A DNA stretch of 64,000 nt from positions 372,001 to 436,000 of the forward strand of contig NZ_JALKBW010000001.1 of the NCBI RefSeq assembly GCF_023017165.1, in the 5' to 3' direction. The position numbers were made by a program, and so were the translations under genes. Shown one piece after another: positions 1 to 8,363 of this stretch. The DNA is from Gordonia alkaliphila. Lineage in GTDB: Bacteria > Actinomycetota > Actinomycetes > Mycobacteriales > Mycobacteriaceae. The number at the start of each line of letters is the position of its first letter. The stretch's first letter is position 1. Under the pieces are notes generated by a model, which saw nothing but the letters and a program-made list of their open reading frames with translations, ran no database searches and was not told the origin of the DNA.

Positions 1-1
1 G

Positions 2-3000
2 ACCGGGCTCGGCTTCGACGGCGGCAGGGTTCTGGAACCCGGCTCCGGGCTGGGCACGTTCCTGGGAATGGCCCCCGAGACCGCGCGCATGACCGGGGTG
101 GAACTCGACCCGGTAACTGCGGCGATCAGCCGCGCCCTGTACCCGCACTCCGAGGTGCGCGGCGAGTCGTTCGCCGACACCCGCCTGCCCGAGGGGTCGT
201 TCGACGCGGCGATCGGGAACGTGCCGTTCTCGGATGTGAGCTTGCACGACCCGGTGCACAACCCGACCCGGCAGTCGATGCACAACCACTTCATCCTCAA
301 ATCCCTTCGGCTCGTCAGGCCGGGCGGAATGGTCGCCGTACTGACGTCGCAGTACACGATGGATGCGCAGAACCCCGGCGCGCGCCGGGAGATGGCGATG
401 CTCGCCGACCTCGTGGGCGCGATCAGGCTCCCCGCCGGGGCGCATCGGCGCACGGCGGGCACCGACGTGGTAACCGATCTGCTCATCCTGCGCCGCCGCG
501 AGGACGGCCAGCCGCTCGCCGATGAGCTGTGGGAGACGGTCACTCCGATCAGCCTGGACGGGCAGGCGGCGAAGATCAACGCCTACTTCGACCACCGCCC
601 CGAGCATGTGCTCGGTGAGATGCGTATCCGTCAGGGGATGTACGGCAGGCCAGCAGTCACGGTCGACGGCGACTTCGAGCGGCTGGAAACCGACTTGGCT
701 GACGTGCTCGATCAGATCACGTTCAGTGCTCGCCGCACCGGGCTGACGTTCACCGCGCCCACGGTTGAGCATCAGGCGCGGCAGGCCGCCCGTGTGCCCT
801 CGCCACCGCAGTTGTGGGATGGCAGCATCGTCACCACCGACACCGGGTTCGGCACCGTCGCCGCTGGTTCCGTCGAACCGATGGAGGTGCCAAAGTCGGC
901 TGGGGCGGAGCTGCGCGCCCTGCTGGGGTTGCGCGACGGCGCGCACCGGCTGCTCGAACTAGAGGCCGCGACCGTCGATGACACCGACGAGATTAACGGG
1001 GCACGCGAGGGTCTGCACCGCGACTACCGCAAGTACGTCGGCAGGTACGGGCCGCTGAACCGCTACACGCTGCGCCGCACCGGACGCACCAACGATGCCG
1101 GGGAAGACACCTACGCCCGCACGGTGCCGACCCCGATCCGGCTGCTGCGCTCTGACCCGTTCGGGGCGCTCGTGCTCGCCCTGGAGCAGTTCGACGACAC
1201 CGACCAGACCGCGACCCCGGCGGCGATCATGACGCGCCGGGTCGTCTCCCCGCGAACCGAACCACAAGGCGTGAACACCCCTGCCGATGCGATCGCGGTC
1301 AGCCTTGACCGCACCGGCAGGATCGATCTGCCGCTGATCGCCGACCTGCTCGGCATGGACGAGGCTGAGGCGCGCGCCTCGCTGACCGGGCTGGTGTTCA
1401 CCGATCCGGTCACCGATGAACTCATCCACGCCCCGGCGTACCTCTCCGGCGATGTGCGCGTGAAACTGGAGCAGGCCACGGCGCGCGCGACCGACGACGC
1501 AGAGTTTCAGACGAACGTGGACGCGCTGGCCGAGGTCGTACCCGACGCGCTCGGTGTGCAGGAAATCAGCGCCCGCATGGGAGCGGTGTGGATCAGCGCC
1601 GAGGTGCACGCGCAGTTCCTGAACGAGCTGCTGCGCACCAGCGACGTGAACGTGGAGAACCCGCTGCCGGGCATGTGGGAAGTGCGCGGCGGCCGCCAAG
1701 GGCTGCTGGCCACCAGCGAGTGGGGAACCGAACGCCGCCCCGCACCGGACATCGCCCAGGCGATCATGGAACAGCGAACCCTGCTCGTCTACGACGAGAT
1801 CGAGGACGTCGACGGCAAGAAGCGTCGCGTGCTCAACCCGCTAGAGACCACCGCCGCGCAGGAGAAAGCCGACGCTCTGCAAGAGAGGTTCGCCGAGTGG
1901 GTGTTCGAAGACCCCGAACGTGCCCGCACCCTCGTGACCGAGTACAACCGGCGCTTCAACTCCATCGTGCTCAGGGACTACACCGACGCGGGTGAGTACC
2001 TCAGCCTGCCGGGGCTGGCGGAGAACTTCACTCCTCGTCCGCACCAACGCTCGGCGGTCGCGCGCATGATCGCCGAACCCTCCGCCGGGCTATTCCACGA
2101 GGTCGGAGCGGGCAAGACGGCGGAAATGATCATGGGCGTGATGGAGATGCGCCGCATGGGGCTGATCGACAAGCCCGTGCTGGTAATCCCGAACCACATA
2201 CTGGAACAGTTCAGCCGCGAATGGCTGCAAATCTATCCGCAGGCCCGGATTCTCGCCGCCTCCAGCAAAGACCTCACCGCCGACAAGCGCCGCCTGTTCG
2301 TCGCGCGGGCCTCGGCGAACGAGTGGGATGGGGTGCTGGTGACGCAGGGCGCGTTCGAGAAGATTCCGCTGCGCGTCAAGACTCAGCAGGCGTACATCCA
2401 AGCCCAGGTGGACGAGATGCGGGACGTGCTCGCCACCGCGACGGGCGAGAACGCCATGAGCGTCAAGCGCATCCAGCGCAAGCTGCTCCAGCTGGAGAAC
2501 AAGGTCAAAGCCCGCATCGACACCACCCGGGATGCCGGGGTGTGCTTCGAGGACACCGGCATCGACTACGTGGTCGTCGACGAGATGCACATGTACAAGA
2601 ACCTTGCCACCGAATCCAACATCGCTGACGCCGCGATCGAGGGTTCCAACCGCGCCAGCGATCTGCACATGAAGCTCGAATACCTGCGCTCGCAAGGCCG
2701 CGAGCGAGTCGTCACCGGGGCGACCGCGACACCGATCTCGAACTCGGTGACGGAGGCGTTCGTGATGCAGAAGTACCTGCGCCCGGACTTGCTGGAGGCG
2801 GCCGGGATCGGCGCGTTCGATGCGTGGGCGGCGACGTTCGGGCAGACCGTCACGCAGATGGAGATGGCCCCCACCGGCAACAACACGTTCCGGATGAAGA
2901 CGCGGTTCGCGAAGTTCCAGAACGTGCCCGAGATGCTGAAGCTCTGGTCGATCTTCGCCGATGTGAAGACCGCTGAGGATCTGCAACTGCCGATTCCCGA

Positions 3001-4693
3001 TATCGCCAAACGCGAGGACGGCAGGCGGGCACCGGAAACGGTGGCGATCCAGCCCACGGTCGAGTTGGAGCAGTTCATCGAGACTCTCGGCACCCGCGCC
3101 GAGAAAGTCGCGGCCCGGTCGGTGTCGCCGAGCGAGGACAACATGCTCACCATCTCGACCGATGGGCGCAAGGCTGCGCTCGATATTCGCATGATCGTGC
3201 CGCGTGACCCCTCGGGGCCGACCAAGGTCGATCTGGCCGCCGACAGCATTCATCGGGTCTGGGAACAGACGAAGGACAACACCTACCTCGACCCGCTCAC
3301 CGGGCAGGAGTCGTCCGTGCGCGGGGCGTTGCAGTTGGTGTTCTCCGACATCGGCACCCCGAACCCGAGCCGGTGGAACGCCTACGACGAACTCCGGGCG
3401 CAACTCATTGCACGCGGGATGCCTGCTGAGTCGATCCGGTACATGCACGAGGCCAAGACCGATGTGGACAAGGCCAGGTTGTTCGCCGCCGCGCGCGCCG
3501 GGCACGTCGCGGTGCTGATGGGGTCGACCGAGAAAATGGGCGTCGGCACCAACGTCCAGAACCGTGCCGTCGCCTTGTACCACCTGGACTGCCCGTGGCG
3601 ACCAAGCGACATCGCCCAGCGTGAGGGCCGCATCCTGCGCCAAGGCAACCAGAACGCCGAGGTCGGCATTGTCAGGTTCGTCACCGAGCGGTCGTTCGAC
3701 TCCTACATGTGGCAGGGCGTCGAACGCAAAGCCACCTTCATCGCGCAGCTCATGCGTGGGAGCCTCGACTCGCGCGAGATCGAGGAGATCGACTCATCTG
3801 CGCTCTCTGCGGCAGAAGCCAAAGCGATCAGTTCGGGCAACCCTTTGCTGTTGGAGCACTCGACCGTGCACACCGAAGTGCAACGGCTGCGCCGTCTGGA
3901 GCGCGCCTACCACCGCAACGAGTCGATGCTCGCCCATGCTCGCGACCGCGCCAGCGATCACGCACGCCGCGCCGCCTCCGATATCGACGCCCTCGAGGCG
4001 GTCCTGCCGCGTGTCACCGATACCTCCGGTGAGAAGTTCCGCATCGAGCTACGCGGCCACACCTACACCTCCCGCACCGACGCGGCCCACGCGCTCGCGT
4101 CCTGGGCGCACGAGTCTGATCTGAAATGGGCACCCCGCTACGCCACGCGCGACTACGGCACGATCGGCAAGATCAGTGGCTTCGAGGTCACCGTCTCGAC
4201 CAGTCCTGCGCTCGGTGCCGAGCCGATGGTGACCGTCAGACTCGACGCAGTGCCGCGCAGCGGCTTCACCATGACCCGCCAGTCGTTCCTCGACGGCGGC
4301 GTCGGACTCATCCAGCGCATCGAGAACCGCGCCTCCGGCATCCCCGCGCTCCTGGAGCAAGCTCGCGACGACCTCACCAGCGCCGAGCAGGAACGCGCCG
4401 ACGCGGAGCAACGCATCGGCCAGCCCTTCCGCCACGCTGTGTCCCTCGCAGACGCCGAGAATGACCTCACCCGAATCGAGACCCAGCTGGCCGCGATGCA
4501 AGAAAACATCGACCATGCAGCACCGCCCGAACCCACGCCGCAGAGCCCTCCGAGCGGGCTGACCGTAGAGACGGTGCGAGCGCACCGGGCGGCGTTCGGC
4601 GTGCGAGCTGACCCGACCCGGGCGCCGAGCACCACCGGAGCGTTCACCAGCACTGGTGGCGAATCGCGTGACCTTCCCCCACGGGGACTCTGA
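2..4693 (+). CDS. DNA methylase / SNF2-type helicase fusion, mobile-element protein (5' partial)
   Basis: The reading frame is open from the window edge, so the true start lies upstream; the first ATG in the window is at 68. Just before it the frame encodes LEPGSGLGTFLG, a SAM-binding motif I, and about residue 50 after the ATG comes NVPF, resembling the (N/D)PPY-like catalytic motif of N6-adenine methylases. A superfamily 2 helicase follows (numbered from the ATG at 68): Walker A HEVGAGKT (~677), Walker B DEMH (~838), motif III GATATPIS (~887) and motif VI QREGRILRQG (~1184). The C-terminus (~1420-1490) looks like coiled coil. Such giant methylase-helicase fusions are known from conjugative plasmids, ICEs and phage P1 (DarB antirestriction protein). 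A role in protecting the element's DNA from host restriction during transfer is inference. It is followed 58 bp later by ssb. Confidence 0.8.
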   Translation, partial: TGLGFDGGRVLEPGSGLGTFLGMAPETARMTGVELDPVTAAISRALYPHSEVRGESFADTRLPEGSFDAAIGNVPFSDVSLHDPVHNPTRQSMHNHFILKSLRLVRPGGMVAVLTSQYTMDAQNPGARREMAMLADLVGAIRLPAGAHRRTAGTDVVTDLLILRRREDGQPLADELWETVTPISLDGQAAKINAYFDHRPEHVLGEMRIRQGMYGRPAVTVDGDFERLETDLADVLDQITFSARRTGLTFTAPTVEHQARQAARVPSPPQLWDGSIVTTDTGFGTVAAGSVEPMEVPKSAGAELRALLGLRDGAHRLLELEAATVDDTDEINGAREGLHRDYRKYVGRYGPLNRYTLRRTGRTNDAGEDTYARTVPTPIRLLRSDPFGALVLALEQFDDTDQTATPAAIMTRRVVSPRTEPQGVNTPADAIAVSLDRTGRIDLPLIADLLGMDEAEARASLTGLVFTDPVTDELIHAPAYLSGDVRVKLEQATARATDDAEFQTNVDALAEVVPDALGVQEISARMGAVWISAEVHAQFLNELLRTSDVNVENPLPGMWEVRGGRQGLLATSEWGTERRPAPDIAQAIMEQRTLLVYDEIEDVDGKKRRVLNPLETTAAQEKADALQERFAEWVFEDPERARTLVTEYNRRFNSIVLRDYTDAGEYLSLPGLAENFTPRPHQRSAVARMIAEPSAGLFHEVGAGKTAEMIMGVMEMRRMGLIDKPVLVIPNHILEQFSREWLQIYPQARILAASSKDLTADKRRLFVARASANEWDGVLVTQGAFEKIPLRVKTQQAYIQAQVDEMRDVLATATGENAMSVKRIQRKLLQLENKVKARIDTTRDAGVCFEDTGIDYVVVDEMHMYKNLATESNIADAAIEGSNRASDLHMKLEYLRSQGRERVVTGATATPISNSVTEAFVMQKYLRPDLLEAAGIGAFDAWAATFGQTVTQMEMAPTGNNTFRMKTRFAKFQNVPEMLKLWSIFADVKTAEDLQLPIPDIAKREDGRRAPETVAIQPTVELEQFIETLGTRAEKVAARSVSPSEDNMLTISTDGRKAALDIRMIVPRDPSGPTKVDLAADSIHRVWEQTKDNTYLDPLTGQESSVRGALQLVFSDIGTPNPSRWNAYDELRAQLIARGMPAESIRYMHEAKTDVDKARLFAAARAGHVAVLMGSTEKMGVGTNVQNRAVALYHLDCPWRPSDIAQREGRILRQGNQNAEVGIVRFVTERSFDSYMWQGVERKATFIAQLMRGSLDSREIEEIDSSALSAAEAKAISSGNPLLLEHSTVHTEVQRLRRLERAYHRNESMLAHARDRASDHARRAASDIDALEAVLPRVTDTSGEKFRIELRGHTYTSRTDAAHALASWAHESDLKWAPRYATRDYGTIGKISGFEVTVSTSPALGAEPMVTVRLDAVPRSGFTMTRQSFLDGGVGLIQRIENRASGIPALLEQARDDLTSAEQERADAEQRIGQPFRHAVSLADAENDLTRIETQLAAMQENIDHAAPPEPTPQSPPSGLTVETVRAHRAAFGVRADPTRAPSTTGAFTSTGGESRDLPPRGL

Positions 4694-4754
4694 GCGCACC
4701 TTTCCGTCACACCAGCCGAAGAGAGGCGGTGCGACGTGAACAGGAGGACGCGTG

Positions 4755-5213
4755 ATGGGGATCAAGAACGGCACGATCATGGTCGGTCACATCGCCGGGG
4801 ACCCGCGACTGACCCACAGCGAGAAGACCGGTACCCCGAGGTTCTACGCCCGCGTCGGCGTCGACCACTGGCGACGTGAAGATGACGGCACCTTCACCAA
4901 GACCGACCGGACGTTCCACGACCTCGCGGTGCGCTACAAGGCCGCCGAAGCAGCGATGGACCTGTTCAAGAAGGGCGACGACTTCATCGCCACCGGACGG
5001 TTCGAGAAGTTCACCGACCCCACCACCGGGGCCGAACGCGAGGAGTTCCGCGCCGACACCCTCACCCCGAACCCGGTCAGCACACGGCTGAGCATCGAAC
5101 GCGAACCGCGCCCCGGCCCGGGGCGAGACGCGCCCGGCGTTGACCGCAACCAGGCATTCGAGCGGCCCGAGCAGTCCTCGCAAGCCCACGAGCCTGCGAC
5201 GCTTGGCCGCTGA
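4755..5213 (+). CDS. ssb: Single-stranded DNA-binding protein of the mobile element
   Basis: This is a 152-residue protein with an OB fold over about residues 1-110, including the core pattern FHDLAVRYKAAEA and KKGDDFIATGRFEKF, typical of SSB proteins that coat single-stranded DNA. The tail is Pro/Arg/Gln-rich and ends HEPATLGR; it lacks the acidic DDDIPF-like tip that housekeeping SSBs use to recruit partners, so this is probably an element-specific copy used in conjugation or replication. A strong AGGAGG lies 7 bp before the ATG; a GTG three bases earlier at 4752 is an alternative start. It sits between the methylase-helicase and an unknown gene, apparently one operon. Confidence 0.85.
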   Translation: MGIKNGTIMVGHIAGDPRLTHSEKTGTPRFYARVGVDHWRREDDGTFTKTDRTFHDLAVRYKAAEAAMDLFKKGDDFIATGRFEKFTDPTTGAEREEFRADTLTPNPVSTRLSIEREPRPGPGRDAPGVDRNQAFERPEQSSQAHEPATLGR

Positions 5214-5227
5214 ACCGGGAGCAGACC

Positions 5228-5827
5228 ATGAGCGATCACACTCACGCACCAGCCGAAGAACCTGACGAGCGGCCAGACCCCGATCTCGACCCCGCATCGA
5301 CGCCGGAACCGCACGGTGACCTCGGACCGGTGCTGGAGGAACCGCCCGGCCCGATCAACTGGAACCTCTTGACCGCTGATGAGGCAGAGCATGCCTGGTT
5401 GGAGCTGAACCAGTGGGTGAACTGGCTGCGCAGCACCTACGGGCTGCCCACCTCGGTGATTCCTCCAATGTGGCATCGGCACCCCGAGCTGCACTGGGAA
5501 CTCTCCGCTCTCCACACCCACTGGCTCAACGCCTTCGATCCGCAGCAGAACGGTTCGGCACCGATCGGCTGGCATCGCGACTTCGCAGATACCCGACAGC
5601 GACTGCGCGATTGGGTCGCCGCCAGCGGCACCCGGCTCGACCGGGACCGGCCCACTCGCCAGACGATCTGGCCAGGAGAGGATGACGCCGCGCCCATCGA
5701 AGACACCCCCATCGAGAACCGTGACGAGGACTTCGTGGCGTTCGTCATCGCCGACATCGAACGCCGCCGACAGATCGAGCACGACTTCTACGCCAGCCTC
5801 AACCCTGACACCGGCGAACTCGCCTGA
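5228..5827 (+). CDS. Hypothetical protein of the mobile element
   Basis: This 199-residue acidic protein begins with a low-complexity Asp/Glu/Pro-rich segment (~residues 1-45). A Trp-rich middle part follows (NWLRSTYGLP, WHRHPELHWE), then a charged C-terminus containing FVIADIERRRQIEHDFY. I recognise no family. GGGAG lies 7 bases before the ATG and only 14 bases separate it from ssb, so it is probably cotranscribed with ssb. A 12-bp hairpin terminator follows at 5845. The context suggests an accessory protein of the integrated element, but nothing in the sequence gives a function. Confidence 0.7.
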   Translation: MSDHTHAPAEEPDERPDPDLDPASTPEPHGDLGPVLEEPPGPINWNLLTADEAEHAWLELNQWVNWLRSTYGLPTSVIPPMWHRHPELHWELSALHTHWLNAFDPQQNGSAPIGWHRDFADTRQRLRDWVAASGTRLDRDRPTRQTIWPGEDDAAPIEDTPIENRDEDFVAFVIADIERRRQIEHDFYASLNPDTGELA

Positions 5828-5844
5828 ACGTCCGAAGAACACTC

Positions 5845-5874
5845 GTGGGGTCGAGCCACACAGCTCGACCCCAC
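5845..5874 (+). terminator. Hairpin terminator after the ssb operon
   Basis: A perfect 12-bp stem (GTGGGGTCGAGC with its complement) encloses a 6-base loop, starting 17 bases after the stop codon of the preceding gene. There is no U-tract, as is usual in actinobacteria. Confidence 0.7.
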
Positions 5875-5884
5875 ACGCATGCCC

Positions 5885-5913
5885 TTCCCGAGTGTCAGCT
5901 GACCCGGTAGAAT
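5885..5913 (+). promoter_or_regulatory. Candidate promoter for the structured leader
   Basis: TTCCCG (5885-5890) and TAGAAT (5908-5913) are spaced by 17 bp. The -10 is good and the -35 weak. It lies between the terminator above and the structured leader, and would start transcription near 5920, giving a leader of about 118 nucleotides before the ATG at 6038. Confidence 0.45.
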
Positions 5914-5939
5914 CAAGGGAACAGGCGACATTACATCAG

Positions 5940-6036
5940 CTAGGCCGTCACCCTCCGTGGAGGCGGCATGACGAGCCGGGCATCCCGCCCAGGTGAGTCC
6001 ATCCCATCAAGGCGTCGCCACTTGGGAGGACTCCGT
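5940..6036 (+). promoter_or_regulatory. Structured 5' leader hiding a Shine-Dalgarno sequence
   Basis: Two stems can be drawn. The first pairs GCCG..CTCC with GGAG..CGGC around 5943-5967. The second pairs GAGTCC (5995-6000) with GGACTC (6028-6033), extended by CCC against GGG, so the Shine-Dalgarno GGGAGGA (6024-6030) of the next gene is held in the 3' arm. This is read directly from the sequence; a regulatory role is inference. Confidence 0.4.
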
Positions 6037-6037
6037 C

Positions 6038-6454
6038 ATGCTCCGACTGATCTGGAACACTAGCACCCGCATCCGCACCTTTATGCGCGTCTGGATGCCC
6101 ACCAACATTCTGCTCGACGCACTGCGCACCAGGCGAGGGCTGCGCTGGGGCATCCCGGCCATGCTGCTCTCCGTCGTCTACTTCGCGACCGCCTACTGGT
6201 GCACCACGCTCATCGCCGATGGCGGCCCCGGTTGGCTGCACCTGATCGTGCTGCTGTGCATCATCAATGCGTTCAAGTTCCTCATCAACGGCCCCATCAC
6301 AGCCGCCCGACTCATCAGCGTCCGTCGCCGTGAACGCAAGCACGACCACCCGCGCCGACAGGTACCGAGTGCACCTGTAGGGCATGAGGCATTACCGGAC
6401 GACGAACACGGGGCGGCGTATCTCAGCCGAACCTCGGGTGCGCTCCACACCTGA
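6038..6454 (+). CDS. Small membrane protein of the mobile element
   Basis: The protein has 138 residues. A basic N-terminus is followed by two hydrophobic segments, roughly residues 38-60 (GIPAMLLSVVYFATAYW) and 68-90 (LHLIVLLCIINAFKFLI), then a basic cytoplasmic-type tail with RRRERKHDH. ATG at 6038 is chosen because GGGAGGA lies 7 bases upstream; an in-frame ATG at 5993 would place the start inside the structured leader. The function is unknown. Its position just before the recombinase and its structured leader suggest an element maintenance or transfer accessory. Confidence 0.7.
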   Translation: MLRLIWNTSTRIRTFMRVWMPTNILLDALRTRRGLRWGIPAMLLSVVYFATAYWCTTLIADGGPGWLHLIVLLCIINAFKFLINGPITAARLISVRRRERKHDHPRRQVPSAPVGHEALPDDEHGAAYLSRTSGALHT

Positions 6455-6626
6455 TCGCGCCCGTCTGGTCGACCTCGTGCTGCACCTCGCCGACGAACTC
6501 CACGCCCACGAACTCGATGAACGCCAGCGCCGACTCGGCGCTCCGAGCATCCACGACGCATCACCATCTGCTCCGGCAGATGAGCAAGGAACAGATCACG
6601 ATGACACTCCTCGCCCCGAACACTGA
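6384..6626 (+). CDS. Small hypothetical ORF overlapping the recombinase start
   Basis: This 80-residue ORF overlaps the end of the small membrane protein gene by 71 bases and the start of the recombinase gene by 26 bases. The middle part (LVDLVLHLADELHAHELDERQ) looks like an amphipathic helix, so the frame may be real and translationally coupled to its neighbours. No Shine-Dalgarno sequence stands out before the ATG at 6384, and a later in-frame GTG could be the start. I see no recognisable family; it may be spurious. Confidence 0.35.
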   Translation: MRHYRTTNTGRRISAEPRVRSTPDRARLVDLVLHLADELHAHELDERQRRLGAPSIHDASPSAPADEQGTDHDDTPRPEH

Positions 6627-8292
6627 GACCGACTCCGCCCCGATGTTCACGGCAGTCACCTACCAGCGAGTCTCCACCAAAGAACAAGCAGCCAAGGGCG
6701 GACGCGACGAAGGGTTCTCGATCCCCGCCCAACGTGAGGCCAACGCCCGCAAAGCCGAGTCTCTCGGCGCGCGGGTCGTGGCGGAGTTCGTCGACGCCGG
6801 AGAATCTGCCCGCTCAGCTGACCGACCCGACCTGCAACGGATGCTCGAATACATCGCGACCCATCAGGTCAGCTACTGCATCGTGCACAAAGTCGACCGC
6901 CTCGCCCGCAACCGGGTCGACGATGTGGAGATCCACCGCCGCCTCGTCGAAGCAGGAGTAACGCTGGTCTCAGCGACGGAGAACATCGACGAGACACCCT
7001 CGGGAATGCTGCTGCACGGCATCATGTCGTCCATCGCCGAGTTCTACTCCAAGAACCTCGCCACCGAAGTCACCAAAGGCCTCACGCAGAAGTTCGAGAC
7101 CGGCGGCACCCCGATGCGTGCACCCATCGGCTACCTCAACGTCCGCAAGCGCGACGAACAGGGCCGCGAATACCGCACCGTGGAGATCGACCCCGAACGC
7201 GCGCCGCTCATCCGATGGGTATTCGAGCAGTACGCCACTGGGGACCGCACCGTCGTTGACCTGCTCGCCGAGGTCACCGCGCGCGGCCTGACCACTGTGC
7301 CCACTCCCAAGCGCCCCTCCGGTCCGATGGCACGGTCCGGGTTCTTCAAGATCCTGCGCAACCCCTACTACATCGGCATCGTCCGCTACAAAGGCGCAGA
7401 ACAGCCCGGCACCCACGAACCCCTCATCGACATCGACACCTGGCAGCACGTCCAACGACTCCTCGACTCGCGCAAGATCGCCTCCGAACGGCGACGCTCA
7501 CACGACCACTACCTCAAAGGCACCCTGTACTGCGGATCGTGCGGATCACGGATGCAACTGGACTACCCGGCGAACAAGCAAGGCGTCCGCTATGGGTACT
7601 ACGTCTGCTCCGGGCGAGCCTCGAAACGTAAGAACTGCACTCGCCGAGCCGTGCCGATCGGTGTCGCCGAGCAACTCGTCGCCGACTGCTACCAAGACAT
7701 CGCGATCACCGAGGCCGACTACACAGCCCTCGCCGCCCAGGTCGAGGCCGCGTTCGATGAACGCCTCGCCTCCCGCTCTCAAGAGTTGGCCGAGCTGACC
7801 GAGAACCGCCAGCGACTCCAGAACGAGAGCGACAAACTCCTGGCGGCTCACTTCGCTGACGCCATCGACCTGGAGACCTTGAAGCGTCACCAAGACCGCA
7901 TCCGCACCGGCCTCGCCGACATCGACCGCCGCCTCGCCAGCGAACACGACCACCACACCGGAGCACGCAAACAACTCAGCACAGCCCTCAGCCTGCTGGT
8001 CGACTGCGCCACGCTCTACGCCCGCACGAACGATCAAGGCAAGCGGCTCGCGAACCAAGCGCTCACCGACGGCATCGAGATCAGTGAAGACGAAAGGGCG
8101 ACGATCCGACTCGCTGAGCCCCTCGCCGCCCTCACACCAGAACCGACATCAACTGATGTCAGGAGTTCTAGTACGTCTTCAATTGTGGAGCTAAGGGGAC
8201 TCGAACCCCTGACCCCCACACTGCCAGTGTGGTGCGCTACCAGCTGCGCCATAGCCCCGTATTCGTTTCGTGCACCCCTTGAGGTGCGCTAG
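6601..8292 (+). CDS. Large serine recombinase (integrase of the element)
   Basis: The 563-residue protein has the layout of large serine integrases. An N-terminal resolvase domain carries the nucleophile serine in YQRVSTKEQ (S24), and the conserved arginines RPDLQRML and VDRLARN follow. Next are a recombinase domain (~190-290), a zinc ribbon with CGSCGSRM and a later YVCSG...NC pair, and a coiled-coil region (~385-460). AAGGA lies 10 bases before ATG 6601. The 3' end has no stop before it runs antisense through the whole tRNA-Ala gene, so the last ~35 residues are encoded by the attachment site and flanking chromosome. It should catalyse integration and excision at the tRNA; a recombination directionality factor is not visible here. 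Confidence 0.9.
   Translation: MTLLAPNTETDSAPMFTAVTYQRVSTKEQAAKGGRDEGFSIPAQREANARKAESLGARVVAEFVDAGESARSADRPDLQRMLEYIATHQVSYCIVHKVDRLARNRVDDVEIHRRLVEAGVTLVSATENIDETPSGMLLHGIMSSIAEFYSKNLATEVTKGLTQKFETGGTPMRAPIGYLNVRKRDEQGREYRTVEIDPERAPLIRWVFEQYATGDRTVVDLLAEVTARGLTTVPTPKRPSGPMARSGFFKILRNPYYIGIVRYKGAEQPGTHEPLIDIDTWQHVQRLLDSRKIASERRRSHDHYLKGTLYCGSCGSRMQLDYPANKQGVRYGYYVCSGRASKRKNCTRRAVPIGVAEQLVADCYQDIAITEADYTALAAQVEAAFDERLASRSQELAELTENRQRLQNESDKLLAAHFADAIDLETLKRHQDRIRTGLADIDRRLASEHDHHTGARKQLSTALSLLVDCATLYARTNDQGKRLANQALTDGIEISEDERATIRLAEPLAALTPEPTSTDVRSSSTSSIVELRGLEPLTPTLPVWCATSCAIAPYSFRAPLEVR
8186..8258 (-). tRNA. tRNA-Ala(GGC), probable attachment site of the element
   Basis: A 73-nucleotide cloverleaf can be folded with a 7-bp acceptor stem (GGGGCTA with TAGCTCC, one G-U pair), anticodon loop CTGGCAG with anticodon GGC (alanine), and T-loop TTCGAGT. 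CCA is not encoded. The 3' end faces the mobile element, and the recombinase frame crosses the gene antisense, which fits insertion at the tRNA 3' end with the gene restored by the element. Confidence 0.95.
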
Positions 8293-8363
8293 CTAAGTTA
8301 CCCTACCGCTCGAAGTGGAACCAAATCAGCTGTTCAGAGCGATTCCGGTGGGGTTCGGCGGAA

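Noticed and set aside
2090-3643. 517-codon minus-strand ORF
   Set aside because: It lies entirely antisense to the methylase-helicase, which has clear helicase motifs; the antisense translation is an Arg/Gly/His/Val/Asp-rich pattern typical of shadow frames in high-GC DNA.
2-4693. Possible BREX or DISARM defence system
   Set aside because: Only the methylase-helicase is present; no PglZ, PglX, Brx, DrmA/B or restriction nuclease gene is visible, and the neighbours are mobile-element genes.
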